A DNA stretch of 64,000 nucleotides from Dermanyssus gallinae (Eukaryota; Arthropoda; Arachnida; Mesostigmata; Dermanyssidae): the NCBI GenBank assembly GCA_003439945.1, contig QVRM01002794.1, forward strand, positions 1-64,000, in the 5' to 3' direction. Below the pieces are notes generated by a model, which saw only the letters and a program-made list of their open reading frames with translations, was not told the DNA's origin and made no database searches. Positions 1-10,349 of this stretch are shown here, piece by piece. Every line of letters begins with the position of its first letter. Position 1 is the first letter of the stretch. The translations under genes were made by a program, and so were the position numbers.

Positions 1-10
1 ATTCATATAT

Positions 11-1337
11 ACATAGTGTGTTCAAAACGTATCGCGACTGTTTGTGTTTTTTTCAAAAATTATTCATTTATTCATGAATATCTATTTTGTCCCCTTCAAA
101 GTAATCCCATGAGATATTATACACTTGTGCCAACGGTTTTTCCAATCTTCGAAGCACTTCAAAAAACCATTTTTTTTTATCTTGTTCAGCTCCTCCTTCG
201 ATGCCGTCTTTATCTCGTCAAGCGTAGCGTAACGTCGTCCTTTCATGGGCCTCTTCAGTTTAGGGAACAAGAAAAAGTCACAGGGGACCAGATCTGGGGA
301 ATACGGTGGCTGCGGCATCATTAGTGTGTTGTTTTTGGCCAAAAACTCGCGCACAAGCAACGATGTGTGAGCAGGGGCGTTATCGTGGTGCAAAAGCCAA
401 TTTTTGTTCTTCCACAAATCCGGGCGTTTCTGGCGGATTGCTTCGCGCAAATTGCGCATAACTTGCAGGTAATATTCCTTATTGACCGTTCTACCCTGTG
501 GCAAGAACTCATGATGCACCACGCCCCTGCAATCGAAGAAAACTGTCAGCAAAACTTTCACATTCGACCGAACTTGGCGCGCTTTTTTTCGGTCTTGGTT
601 CGTGCGGCAGCTTCCATTGAGATGATTGAGCTTTGGTTTCCACGTCATAACCATAAACCCACGATTCGTCACCAGTTATGACCCTCTGGAGCAAATTTGG
701 GTCGTCGCGGACAGAGTCCAACATCTCATTAGCAATGTTCATGCGATGCTGTTTTTGGTCGCAATTGAGCAATTTTGGTACGAATTTCGCGGCGGACCCG
801 TCTCATGCCCAAATCATTGATAAAAATCGAATGGCACGAGCCAATCGATATGTTTAGGTCCTCAGCAACTTCTCTAACGGTGATTCGACGATTGGCCAAT
901 ACCATTTTCTCCACTTCATTAATTTTTTCGTCTGTTGTTGAAGTGCTCGGGCGTCCGGCACGCTCTTCGTCGTTCACATCTTCTCGGCCTTCTGAGAACA
1001 TTTTGTACCACCGATAAACGTTGCTTCGGTCCAAGGTAGCTTCTCCGTATGCCACAGTCAAAATTCGGAATGCATCCGCGCACTTAATTTCGTTTTTTCA
1101 CACAAAATTTGATACAGGTTCTTTGATCCATTTTTTTGAATAGGTAAAAATCGAAGACGATCCAAAACACGTGCAAGCAAAGCAGCTGTCAACAATTAAG
1201 TGAACATTCAAAATGGCCGAGCTTGTCGGCATAAGTGAGAGACATGAGTACCAAAATAACGCCACAAAAAATCGAAATTCGAATATACGTAACCCGCGAA
1301 AATTCAAAAGTTGCGATAACGATTGAACACACCTCGT
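11..1337 (-). mobile_element. mariner transposon, full length with both terminal inverted repeats
   Basis: The window opens with a nearly complete mariner DNA transposon whose transposase runs on the minus strand. Seen directly: the left end (about 12-39, GTGTGTTCAA then TATCGC) matches the reverse complement of the right end (about 1306-1337), giving terminal inverted repeats of about 28-30 bp with a few mismatches. A TA dinucleotide flanks each end (10-11 and 1337-1338), the target-site duplication expected of mariner. The length of about 1.33 kb is typical of the family. The right end abuts a short (TA)n run and then the foldback element. The coding region is broken by frameshifts, so the copy is non-autonomous, but the ends could still be recognised by a transposase supplied in trans. 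Confidence 0.93.
68..1131 (-). pseudogene. mariner transposase (D,D34D), frameshifted
   Basis: Remnant of a mariner transposase, the enzyme that cuts and pastes the element at TA sites. The best start is an ATG at 1131 after a run of A, and a terminal TAA lies at 68-70, so about 354 codons are spanned, close to the family norm. The helix-turn-helix part lies at about 1061-800 (residues NVYRWYKMF and ITVREVAEDLNIS). The catalytic part carries TGDESW near 670, HHDNAPAH near 400 and SPDLVPCDFFLF near 290; 34 residues separate the second and third aspartates, which is diagnostic of mariner. The reading frame shifts at least four times, near 1095 (an extra A in a homopolymer), near 770, near 640 and near 110. 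I saw no in-frame stops inside the coding segments, so decay looks recent and dominated by indels. Confidence 0.93.
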
Positions 1338-1347
1338 ATATATATAT

Positions 1348-2433
1348 ACAGGGTGTTGCAGAAATTTTTTCATAATAGAATATACAAATTGTAGAGCTCG
1401 TTAAAGCAAATATTTTTTTCCAATGGAACATGGTCTCTGAGAAGTCTTGTTTCGGAGTGAGAGCGAAATTACTACAATTTGTGACACTAGTGTTTTTGCC
1501 CGACATAGGAGCATAATATGTGCTGTTGCGAGACAACCAGTCCTCCTATACAGAAACTAAACACACTGTCGTGTTTGTGAGAAAATTCTGCTTCTTCCGA
1601 AGAATATACAAGGCCGGTCAGAAGATGCGACACGGTCGTTAGAAAATAATTCGTCAAAATGAAGTTTTTTATTAGCTTTCACGCCAAATACTTCAGAATC
1701 ATAACCCTACGACCACCCACGTGTTCAAAGCTAACATATTTAGCAAATGCGCATTTCATGACGATCATTTTGGTACCAAACTTACGGCAATGCGAGCTGT
1801 GGTTTGCAGAGTAATTACGATTTTTCGGCGAACATGTCGAGATTAAGTGCATGAAAATGACGCGCTGCGGCTGTCGCGCGACACGTCGGCGGTAGTGAAC
1901 GTCGCCACACAGTCATTTTTCATGCACTTAATCTGGACATCCCACCGAAAAATCGTAATTACTTTGCAACCACAGCTCGCATTGCCGTAAGTTGGTACCA
2001 AAATGATCGTCATGAAATGCGCATTTGCTTATGTTAATATGTTAATATGTTAGCTTTAAACACGGTGGGTGGTCGTAGGGTTATGATTCTGAAGTATTTG
2101 GCGTGAAGCTAATAAAACTTCATTTTTGACGAATTCTTTTCTAAACGACCGTGTCGCATCTTCTGACCGGCCTTGTATATTCTTCGGAAGAAGCAGAATT
2201 TTCTCACAAACACGACAGTGTGTTTAGTTTCTGTATAGGAGGACTGGTTGTCTCGCAACAGCACATGTTATGCTCCTATGTCGGGCAAAAAACACTAGTG
2301 TCACAAATTGTAGTAATTTCGCTCTCACTCCGAAACAAGACTTCTCAGAGACCATGTTCCATTGGAAAAAATATTGCTTTAACAAGCTCTACAATTTGTA
2401 TATTCTATTATGAAAAATTTCTGCAACACCCTA
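1348..2433. mobile_element. giant foldback (palindromic) element, copy 1
   Basis: Two inverted arms of about 512 bp (1349-1860) and 520 bp (1913-2432) flank a 52-bp unique spacer (1861-1912). The left end CAGGGTGTTGCAGAAAT matches the right end ATTTCTGCAACACCCT, and both sit in short (TA)n runs. Aligning the arms by eye shows near identity with small indels, for example an extra TTAATATG-type repeat near 2035. There is no convincing coding sequence; ORFs here are open only by chance. The structure fits a non-autonomous foldback-type DNA transposon or a very large MITE. The spacer contains the 12-bp palindrome TGTCGCGCGACA. The autonomous partner is not visible in this window. A second large copy lies at 12431-13336, and fragments or relatives lie at 9838, 26489 and 42380. 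Confidence 0.9.
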
Positions 2434-2466
2434 TATATATATTTAAATCAATATCTAAAAACAATA

Positions 2467-2509
<43 letters not shown>

Positions 2510-2540
2510 AAAACCCGCTGAATATATATATATATATATA
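2467..2540. repeat. (TA)n microsatellite, two runs
   Basis: TA arrays at 2467-2508 and 2522-2540, separated by a short duplicated segment ending ACCCGCTGA (seen again at about 2560-2571). They lie just outside the right end of the foldback element. Confidence 0.9.
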
Positions 2541-2579
2541 AATTTAAATCAATATATAAAAACCCGCTGACCGTTCAGA

Positions 2580-3480
2580 AAGAAAGTCATCCTAGATTAC
2601 CGGGACTCAAGAGATGTCGCTTGGCTCATTAAACTATGAGAATCTGCAGCGAGCGAATAAAGGGCTGATAAGCCTAAATGACTCCTTGAGTAGTCGACCG
2701 TGATAGCGTTTCCCGGGAGCTGTCTCACGGCTGCACACAGAATAAACGGAATATAAAATATATAAATAAATAAATGGAATTTGAAATAACGTTTGGAGAA
2801 CGTGCTGCATTGTGTAACAGTGTGAGTGCAATAATCTTATATGTCGTGCTAATGGACAGGTCAACTATTTACGCCATATTGGATAAACGTACTGGCACGG
2901 TAAAGAAGATCTGAGGAAAATAGAGAAACGTTCTAGATGTATATCATCTGAAAACGATACTTACCTATTAACTACTAGACTCATTTTTTACCATAGAACC
3001 GCACCGAAGGGCCGATCAATTGAACGAAAGTTTCAGATTGACTATTAATAATTATAGTCATAACAAGACCGGGAAAAAAACTTTAATATTATGGCATCGC
3101 CCATTCCCAAGAAGCACGGTATTGAGAATGCTTAGAAATAAGTGCAATAGTGGCGTAGATTTTTATAATGGCGACGCATGATCCACTTTATCCGAAGTCG
3201 CAGTTAAGAGCAGCGGTTGCCTGATATAAGCGCTGTCAAGTTTTGCCGAATGAAATGAGCAACAACTGAAATCTGCTCTGGATGGCGAGTCAAATAGCAT
3301 GGGCTATTTGACTATAGTGTTAATGATTTGACTACCTGACTTGACATATGCCTTTGATTGATTCAGACGGTTCGCTTGCAGTGCACGGATCGATCTGATG
3401 AGATTGTCGCTACTAGTACACAGTATGGGGTAGGTAAGCTTAGCTTAGCGTGCGCAAGTGAGTCCAGCCCTAAAATTGCT
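2580..3480. other. unassigned AT-rich stretch
   Basis: No recognisable coding region or repeat family. There is a small perfect hairpin at 3288-3313 (AGTCAAATAGC, loop ATGG, then its complement). The stretch leads into a (TA)n array at 3519-3582, which lies just upstream of the reverse transcriptase remnant. Confidence 0.6.
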
Positions 3481-3518
3481 GCAGCATTCGTCGCTACGCT
3501 TGCTGTATTCTCAAGCGT

Positions 3519-3520
3519 AC

Positions 3521-3582
<62 letters not shown>
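3519..3582. repeat. (TA)n microsatellite
   Basis: TA repeats with occasional TAC interruptions, directly upstream of the family A retrotransposon fragment, so they may mark its truncated 5' junction. Confidence 0.9.
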
Positions 3583-3610
3583 ACTTCATTATTGAGGAGA
3601 TCGCGTCAGA

Positions 3611-4474
3611 AGGGTCCTGTACGCCCTCGTCGTCTATGCTAATGATACGACCTTACTTTTTCGTATTCAACCATCTGCGATACAGGCTGACGTACAGAAG
3701 GCTATGCAAGTAGTAGAGTATGCTGTTCTTGTGTTTGAAAAATTCGGTCTGGTGATATATGCAACCAAAACTGGACTCATGTTGTTTCGACCTGCCAAAA
3801 GAGCCACGCAGGTTCAAATGCTGAAGCTCAATGGAACGGAAGAGACACTTTGCTCTACTATCAAATGTCTGGGCTTAACTTTACATGGGACGCTTAGATG
3901 GCATGATCACTTAGACATTATTATGCCTAAATGCTATGCAGTCATTTCATCTATTCGTCGTCTACGAGAGCTAGGAGTGGAACCTGTCGAGGGTCTTCTT
4001 ATGGTGTATAAAGTGCTATTAGTGCCAATTCTTTGTTATGGTATTTCAATTTGGGGATTTCATACTAAAAGTGTAACTCATAGGGCCGAAGTCATTAAGA
4101 ATAATGCTCTCAGGGCAGTATTTAACTTGCGCCACAGCGATTCGGTTCGCAAGTGTTTTCAAGACTTTAAGCTTTTACCACTTAGGGATATTTACAGGCT
4201 AAAAATTGCCATGCTTGCATTTAAGATGTATAGAAGAATTATTCCGGATGATGCTGCTTTTCCTATAAGAGCTGCTGTTAGACGTACAACTCGACGTGCA
4301 ACGGAATTTGTGAGGCCGGTAGATCTAAAGCAGTCCACTCGTCATGCTCTCGCATACACCCTGCCGACTATATGGACCGAACTTCCCAAAGAAATTCGTG
4401 TACTTACCTCAGTCAGATTATTTAAACGTGAGGTGAAAAAATGGGTAACGAGTAAAAACTCTAGTCAAAACTAG
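3611..4474 (+). pseudogene. non-LTR retrotransposon family A, C-terminal half of reverse transcriptase
   Basis: 5'-truncated LINE pol fragment. The frame is open from about 3611 to the stop at 4474. The catalytic box reads VVYANDTTLLF (3629 onwards), so the usual YADD motif has its first aspartate replaced by asparagine. Further on come the standard post-palm segments: GLVIYATKT, then IKCLGLTLHGTLRWHDH, then YKVLLVPILCYGISIWG, and a tail with ALAYTLPTIWTELPKEI and a FKREVKKW terminus. These are hallmarks of the Jockey/CR1/L2-like group of LINEs; I do not assign a clade. A stop lies upstream at 3593-3595, next to a (TA)n array, so the 5' part is missing. A shorter copy of the same tail lies at 20060-20283. 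Confidence 0.87.
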
Positions 4475-4690
4475 CTACCCGTCAATAGGTTAAAGAAAGC
4501 GTGTCATGTATGTGAACGGAAAAAGTTTTTAGCAACTTCAATTTCTAGTTTCGTAAGTGGAGTGAGACATGGTTAAGTATAAAATAGATAATGTTGGTGT
4601 TAATAATATTTTAAATATTTTTATATACGAGAACTTAAGCATTGTGAAATTGCGGTTCCGTGAATAAACCTCAAATCGAAATTTAAAAAG
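4475..4690 (+). mobile_element. family A retrotransposon 3' untranslated tail
   Basis: A shared 3' end follows the stop codon. The segment GAGAACTTAAGCAT, then TTCCGTGAATAAACC and an A-rich end at about 4640-4690, recurs downstream of the second copy at about 20490-20570 (GAGAACTTAAGCAT, TTCCGTAAATAAACC). The AATAAA inside it can serve as a polyadenylation signal. Confidence 0.75.
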
Positions 4691-4699
4691 GTATGCATT

Positions 4700-5040
4700 T
4701 ATAGACAGACAGCCAAACTCTGCATTTATACTGAGAGAACACGATTCGCCGACGCGCCGTGTAGAAAACGAGCTAGGGTACACCGCGCATCAACATGCGA
4801 ACGCAACGAACACGGCGTGTCGTGCTCCTAACGTGCTCCGACGCCCGTCGAGTTCACCTGGAAGGTTTCTCGGACATCTCTCCAGTCACAGACGCATACG
4901 CTCTGATGAACGGACCAGAACGCTCTGCATAATTAAACAGGATGCAGCAATGACTGACGTCGGCACATGTCTCTCATGTATATTCTCGCCTGTGGCAGCG
5001 AAACGCCACGCTGCTGTCATTAGGATCATCACCTCAGTCA
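4700..5040. other. unassigned stretch
   Basis: Mixed-composition sequence with CpG-containing segments and no supported gene. Confidence 0.5.
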
Positions 5041-5047
5041 CCGCATG

Positions 5048-5300
5048 AGCAACATAGACAACAAGAACTGCAACAACAACAACAACAACAACAACGACAT
5101 CAACATCGACATGAAGAACTGCAGCAACAACAACAACAACAACAACGTCAACATCGACAACAATAAGTGCTGCAGCAACAACAACAACAACAACGTCAAC
5201 ATCGACAACAATAGGTGCTGCAGCAACAACAACAACAACAACAACAACGTCAACATTGACAGCAATAACTGCAGCAACAACAGCGTCAACAACAACAGCA
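5048..5300. repeat. CAA-rich minisatellite, five units of 48-51 bp
   Basis: Five imperfect units recur at CTGCA(G)CAACAACAAC, with starts near 5068, 5119, 5170, 5218 and 5269. The periods are 51, 51, 48 and 51 bp. Each unit ends with a non-CAA segment similar to CAACATCGACAACAATA. All spacings are multiples of three, as expected from triplet slippage, so the array stays open in several frames. The plus frame starting at ATG 5045 (121 codons, Asn-rich with one Cys per unit) has no other support as a gene, and the minus strand reads as Val- or Leu-rich. Confidence 0.85.
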
Positions 5301-6060
5301 ACACTATTCTCACTATCACAATGGTTGCCATCGTCACTCGCACCGCTACAGCTGCTGTTGCTGTTTTGCCGACTGTGATCTTTCTTAAGATCCATCGGCC
5401 GGATGGATAGGCGGATGAATAGATGGATGAACATGCTTTTGTTATTATTCAAGGGGTTGCAAAATAATTCAAGCTCCACGCTTGTCGTCATTGGCAGCGA
5501 TGCGATTATCATGTCCCGAACCCGCTAACCGAATCGTTCGTATAATTTGGCTCGTGACACGCACGACGTGCCGGTCGCACGTACATGTGTGTGGGGCGGT
5601 TGTTGGAGAGTGGCTCTGTGTGTGTGTGACCTGACCGTATTTGCCGGACCGTAATACTACTAGAGCTTGACCATGTTCGTGTCCTTTTTCCATTTTTTTT
5701 GTGCAATTTTTGCAACTTTGCAGAGAACACAACGTCGTCGACAGGTCTAGGTGCTAACTAACCGCCAGCCAAGCATGTTTCAATAACCGCTTTGCACTCG
5801 CCCCGAAAGACGACCACGACGGTTAGGCGCTAGTTCGCTTGCTGTGCGATTTTGTTCGTGTTACCACGGAGGAAGTGGTTTTACTGGCAAAAAAATGTCA
5901 AAGGTCTTCTGAAAAGCAGCACCCATGCAAGTTCCGCTACTAGGATATCTATATTGTTTCTGTTAAGCAAGCAAACGACAACCCAAGATGCGGCATGGAG
6001 AACTTGAAAGTTACGCCTACGTCTTTAAAAGTTATCTTTTTCTATTATTTCATTATATAT
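5300..6060. other. unassigned stretch
   Basis: I see no gene here. A short GT-rich run lies near 5615-5630. The stretch ends where the family B reverse transcriptase fragment begins. Confidence 0.5.
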
Positions 6061-6076
6061 TATTTTCATCACCTAC

Positions 6077-6972
6077 ATGAGTTTCGTCCTGCGGGGCATC
6101 GAGAGGTACGTAGATTGCCGCCCAGCCGTGTATGCAGACGACACCACTGTTTTGTTCCGTGTCTCACACTCCCAATTGTCCAATAATAAGTATAATCTTC
6201 AGCACGTTGAAACCGGTATTGAGAAGGTCTATATGTCTTTATTTCAAAGATTTGGTCTTGTCGTTAGCCCGACGAAGACGACACTCGTTCTTTACCACAC
6301 CCCACAACGGGCATCGAGACAGAGGTTCAAAACTTGGCGGCCCTGCTATGCTTCTCAGCGCTGAGGCAAAATGTCTTGGCATTGTGCTACACGAGCATGT
6401 GAAATGGGACAGTCAAGTGAGGTCAAGTGTCAGGGGCCGTGGTGGCCTCACTCGTGCGTTTGAGTAGAGCCAAAGCTTTGCGGAATCTTCTGGTATGTGT
6501 CTACAAAGAGCTTGTGGATCCAATTTTAACTTACGGAATTACTCTGTGGGGCGCCACGTATTCCACGACCCTAGACAAGCTAAGGGTGGTTCAGAATGAC
6601 GCGGTTAGAGTAATAATAGGTCTTCCTCGTTGCGCGAGTGTGACTCCATGGTACACCAGGCTCGGCCTTCTAAAGCTTGATCAGCTGACACGTTTAAAGT
6701 TAGCCGTGCTAGCCTATAAGATGCAAAACAATGGAATCTCTTTAGACTGTGCTTTTGACTTTTTCCTTACCCCAGTACGTTCGCAGCGCTACAGGGACAA
6801 CCTCAGGATGCCAGGGTTCAGACTCCCTCTTCTTCGGCACTCCCTGGCCTATATGCTGCCCACGATCTGGAACGAGCTGCCATTGGCGCTTCGAAATGCA
6901 AGCCGGGCCGCTGTTTTTAAACGACATCTTTTCTTGCAGCTGAAAAACAAAGAAACAAGTAACTCAGAGTGA
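6077..6972 (+). pseudogene. non-LTR retrotransposon family B, reverse transcriptase C-terminal part
   Basis: A LINE pol fragment with an intact catalytic box, AVYADDTTVLFR, at about 6125-6160, followed by FGLVVSPTKT. The next segment (KCLGIVLHEHVKWDSQV, about 6366-6420) is in a second frame. The remaining palm/thumb region (VDPILTYGITLWGA, HSLAYMLPTIWNELPLAL) is in a third frame ending at 6972. There are therefore two frameshifts, near 6340 and near 6430. The order of motifs matches family A, but the residues and 3' tail differ, so this is a separate family. The 5' end is missing. The 3' untranslated region extends to about 7250 and ends with GGGCACGTCAATAAACCTG. Confidence 0.87.
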
Positions 6973-7035
6973 GTTGTTTTAAATTTATTTTACTATACAG
7001 GTATTAAACTTGTATTAGGTTAGTTATAAAGTTTT

Positions 7036-7187
7036 AAACTTGTATTGTGTCAATTATACTCAATTTTGTTGCTTTATCGCGTAAACACTTTTGATTTGTG
7101 CATACACTCGTAAACTTCTATTGTGTTACTTTTACTCAATTTTATTGCTTTATCGCGTACGCACTTTTGATTTGTACAAACACTCGT
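7036..7187 (+). repeat. 76-bp direct tandem duplication in the family B 3' tail
   Basis: Two adjacent 76-bp units, 7036-7111 and 7112-7187, each start AAACTT and end ACACTCGT and contain GCTTTATCGCGTA. They differ at scattered positions, so the duplication is not brand new. It lies between the reverse transcriptase stop and the AATAAA-bearing 3' end of the element. Confidence 0.88.
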
Positions 7188-7259
7188 ATATTATGTATAT
7201 TTTGAATGAAAGGTGACAGATTGCCAACTTGTTGGGCACGTCAATAAACCTGATTGATT

Positions 7260-7910
7260 ACGCCAAGCGGCATCTGCTTCTCCAGTTCTCCATATAGGAA
7301 AGGGTCCGTAAGACGTTCATCGCCATTTACCTAATTAACGATAAGGAACTCCTTCCACTGCGAATGGCTTCTTAATTGTTTAACCTGAAGGCTGCCCTTA
7401 CCGATAGCTTTGCGATTGAGGTTGTTTGGAAACATCCTAGAGACTCGAGCTTCGACGAACTCGACCACCCGAAGGCAACGTATTTAAAGCGATCTATGGG
7501 TGTTCACCGTAGCAGCCGCAACTGATTGGTGCAAGTAGCTGCTTCACCTGACTCCATGTCGTTCTTCGGACATAAAGCTCCCGGAGATGAAGTTTGTTCT
7601 ACGATACATTTTTCCAGTCACCGAAGTAGGAGCAACAATAACAATTTCTAGATACAACTTTCTTAGATTTTTTTGCTGGGATTTATCATCTTTGCCGTTA
7701 GAAATCACGGCCAGTACACAGTCTCGTCAAGTAGCCAGTATACGAGTATACCCTATGTGCAGGCAATTATTCATTGAGCAAGTAATTGCTGGCTGCTGCA
7801 GCGATTTCGATCTCAACGCCAACTTTATTTAAAGTGAATGGTTTATTGGTATTGGCCCGGAAGATGTTTGCCATTTCATTAGGTATTCATATCAGAAACA
7901 GGCTAGTTGC
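7260..7910. other. unassigned stretch
   Basis: No supported gene. Plus-strand ORFs here are short and show no recognisable motif. Confidence 0.5.
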
Positions 7911-8065
7911 CAACCCGTTGCTTGTACTCTGTATTTGAGTACTTAAGTAATAAAGTTTATTTTCCGTATAATACATTAGGTATATGTTACACACATCAAC
8001 TAGCTAAGCCAATGCGCATTGTGACTGTCACGTGTCCGTTTCGATGAGGCCAGGGCAAGACCACT

Positions 8066-9175
8066 TCAGGAGTGTGCCCCGAACGGAGGCAGCGTTTCCA
8101 CGTTGTATGTCAAGATCCAGGCGTTGTTTAAAAAGGACGATGACCTGTTATCACCGGATGACAGGTTTAACAAGGTCCCAACTTTGCGGATCAGCTGCTT
8201 GGTCCGAACGCCAGGGGCACCTAGGGTTTCAAACGCGAGAGGGCAAAATTCATGGGGATAGCCGATTGATGAGTACTTTCTCAACTTGTTAGTCTCCGCA
8301 AGGTGGGCTGCATAACCAGCTTCGGATGCGCCGCCACCGACCATAGAAGGAGCTAAGGAGTCGGTAACGGTTGCATCCCAAACTAGCATTTTGCCTCGCT
8401 CGAATGGTGTGAGTGTCATACCATCTGGACGTTTGCCGTCCTCCGCGCAGAGACCTGGGGGTTCAAGAATGCACGGACGACCGCACGACCTAAGGGCTCT
8501 GCTAAAGGTCTCATTAATAGCGGCATGTCTCGAGCGTCGTCCTGCACTAATAATGCACGATAGTCCGTGATGTCCTAGTTTATCGACGGGGTGACCACAT
8601 TGGCACCGATGAGGGCTAACTATATCTGCCCCTAGTCGTAAGCCTACTGCTATGCGAATCGACTCGTCATCAAGAAGGGTACATATGGGGGCACTGGGAA
8701 GCGCGTGTAACCAGGCCCCTGAATCCTTGGCAGATACGGCGTTTAAGCGAGCTCTGGCTGTGTCGTCGGCAGCTTCGTTAAAGAGGCGTCGTTGTACCTC
8801 GTCGTGCAGAGGGGAACTCCAGTCACGCTGGGATAGTACGTTTTCAGGCCTACCCCCACAGCGCGCCTCAAGGTTCTCTTGAAGATGGGCTAAGCGGTTT
8901 CTAAACTGGTCGACTCCCGCTGAATCTAAAAGATGGGTTGCCCTGTTTTGCACGCTTAGCATTGACGAGACTATAGCCGGCCCGGCCAGGGTCAGTAAAT
9001 TTGGTACCCCGAGGCCCCCTTTTGAAATGGGTAGCAATGCCTGTTCTCGCGCGCTAGGCGGTAGAGATGTATTCAGCAAGGATTCCAGGGTGGACAGTGT
9101 CAAGTCGTTGAGCCTTTGCAACTCGTCGGATCGATTTGATAAATCGGCTGTATTTAGCGACGCTTGAACTAGCTG
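8066..9175 (-). pseudogene. non-LTR retrotransposon family C, C-terminal part with zinc-like and nuclease-like motifs
   Basis: Open minus-strand frame of about 370 codons; the upstream stop is near 9177. It resembles the region downstream of reverse transcriptase in a widespread animal LINE group: a thumb-like start (ARE.ALLPISKGGLGVPN), then VGLRLGADIVSPHRC, then a Cys/His cluster (C-x-C then GHHGLSC), SAGRRSRHAAINE, and finally GKRPDGMTL with WDATVTDS. The PD...D spacing plus the preceding Cys/His cluster recalls the restriction-like endonuclease of R2-type elements; that assignment is inference. The last 20 or so residues diverge from copy 2 (31883-32512), so the frame is probably shifted near the end. 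The 3' tail runs to about 7915, where AATAAA occurs on the minus strand. Confidence 0.83.
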
Positions 9176-9179
9176 CCAT

Positions 9180-9830
9180 CAATACAAATCCTGAGACTCT
9201 TAATACCCTGTGGACAGCGACACTACTCAAACCAACGTTTCCGGCTACCTCCTCGTGTTTACGAGACGATGATCGGCACTTGCCTGAAGAATCGGCCACT
9301 GCGCTTTATTATCGCTGGTGATCGTGGAGTCTTTGGTCCTCTAGAGTCGTAATGACGGCCATGGTACGATCAAGTTCCACGTACGTGGCGATGTATGTTC
9401 ACGAACGTGTTAAGACAATGTAAGCGCATAATCGGAAAACGCATCTGGTACAGCGCGCCGCGCCTAGCATGCGTTACACCGTGCTTTAACATAAATATGA
9501 GTGATTTCAACTTTCTTGGTCTCTGTGGTCTACTGGGCCATCACGATGCGGCACCAGTAACGGTTCCAAAAGAGAAAGTGAATCGTCAATACCAAGAGAT
9601 TTATGTGAGGAGGGGCTGTGGCTCAAAAAACGGAAGAGTCTAATTGAACTAAACTAGAGTTACTACGCCTTGGAGCCAACCAGAAGAGCACCGATGTTAG
9701 CATGACGGAGCCAGGGAAGAGAGTGTGTCCACTTCCCTGGCATTTATTGAGTGACAAAGTGTGCGTCCAGAACTATGATGAGCGACTTGTCTAATAGAGT
9801 AGCACAATCTTAAAGCATTAAGCATGAAAG
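9180..9830. other. unassigned stretch, possibly more of the family C element
   Basis: On the minus strand, 9054-9299 is open in another frame overlapping the family C segment, which would fit further frameshifted pol sequence, but I recognise no motif beyond 9180. The rest holds no supported gene. Confidence 0.4.
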
Positions 9831-9837
9831 CAAATAA

Positions 9838-9965
9838 TTATGTGCTCCTATATCGGGCAATAACACTAGTATCACATATTTTAGTAATAAATAACTCTCA
9901 CTACGAAACAAGACCATGTTCCATTGAAAAAAAAATATTTGCTGGAACGTGCTCTGCAATTCACA
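9838..9965. mobile_element. foldback element fragment (one arm only)
   Basis: A stretch beginning near TATGTGCTCCTATATCGGGC and running through CGAAACAAGACCATGTTCCATTG to TTTGCTGGAACGTGCTCTGCAATT aligns by eye with the outer right arm of foldback copy 1 (about 2267-2400). A short segment present in copy 1 (TTCTCAGAG) is missing. The inner arm, spacer and opposite arm are absent. Confidence 0.8.
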
Positions 9966-10195
9966 CTACGGCACTTCTTCGATTTAATTTTAACATTTAT
10001 TCACCTTTGCTAGGTAGTATAAACACAATATGTATATATCTTCGATTCACAGAGGGCTGCATATGTTAAGATATCTAAGGTTTTCTCAGCAGTTCTTGTG
10101 GAAAAAGGACCGATACAAGGCTACAGGTTCGGTGGCTGTATGGCACAACGGTGGACGAAAACCTACTGTAACTAGCCAAGAAAATATCAGTATCA

Positions 10196-10298
10196 AATAT
10201 ATATATACTTATAATATATATATATATATATATATACATATATATGCATATATATATATATATATATATATATGCATATATATATGTATATATATATA

Positions 10299-10343
<45 letters not shown>

Positions 10344-10345
10344 GT
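10196..10345. repeat. (TA)n microsatellite with TGCA interruptions
   Basis: About 150 bp of TA repeats interrupted by TATGCATA and TATGTATA variants. The interruptions suggest an old array. Confidence 0.92.
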
Positions 10346-10349
10346 GCGT

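Noticed and set aside
2151..2570. 139-codon plus-strand frame
   Set aside because: It begins at a TTG-type codon inside the foldback right arm and runs into (TA)n; it is not conserved in the other copies.
4886..5512. 208-codon minus-strand frame across the CAA minisatellite
   Set aside because: Val/Ala repeats are the minus-strand reading of the triplet array; there is no non-repetitive domain.
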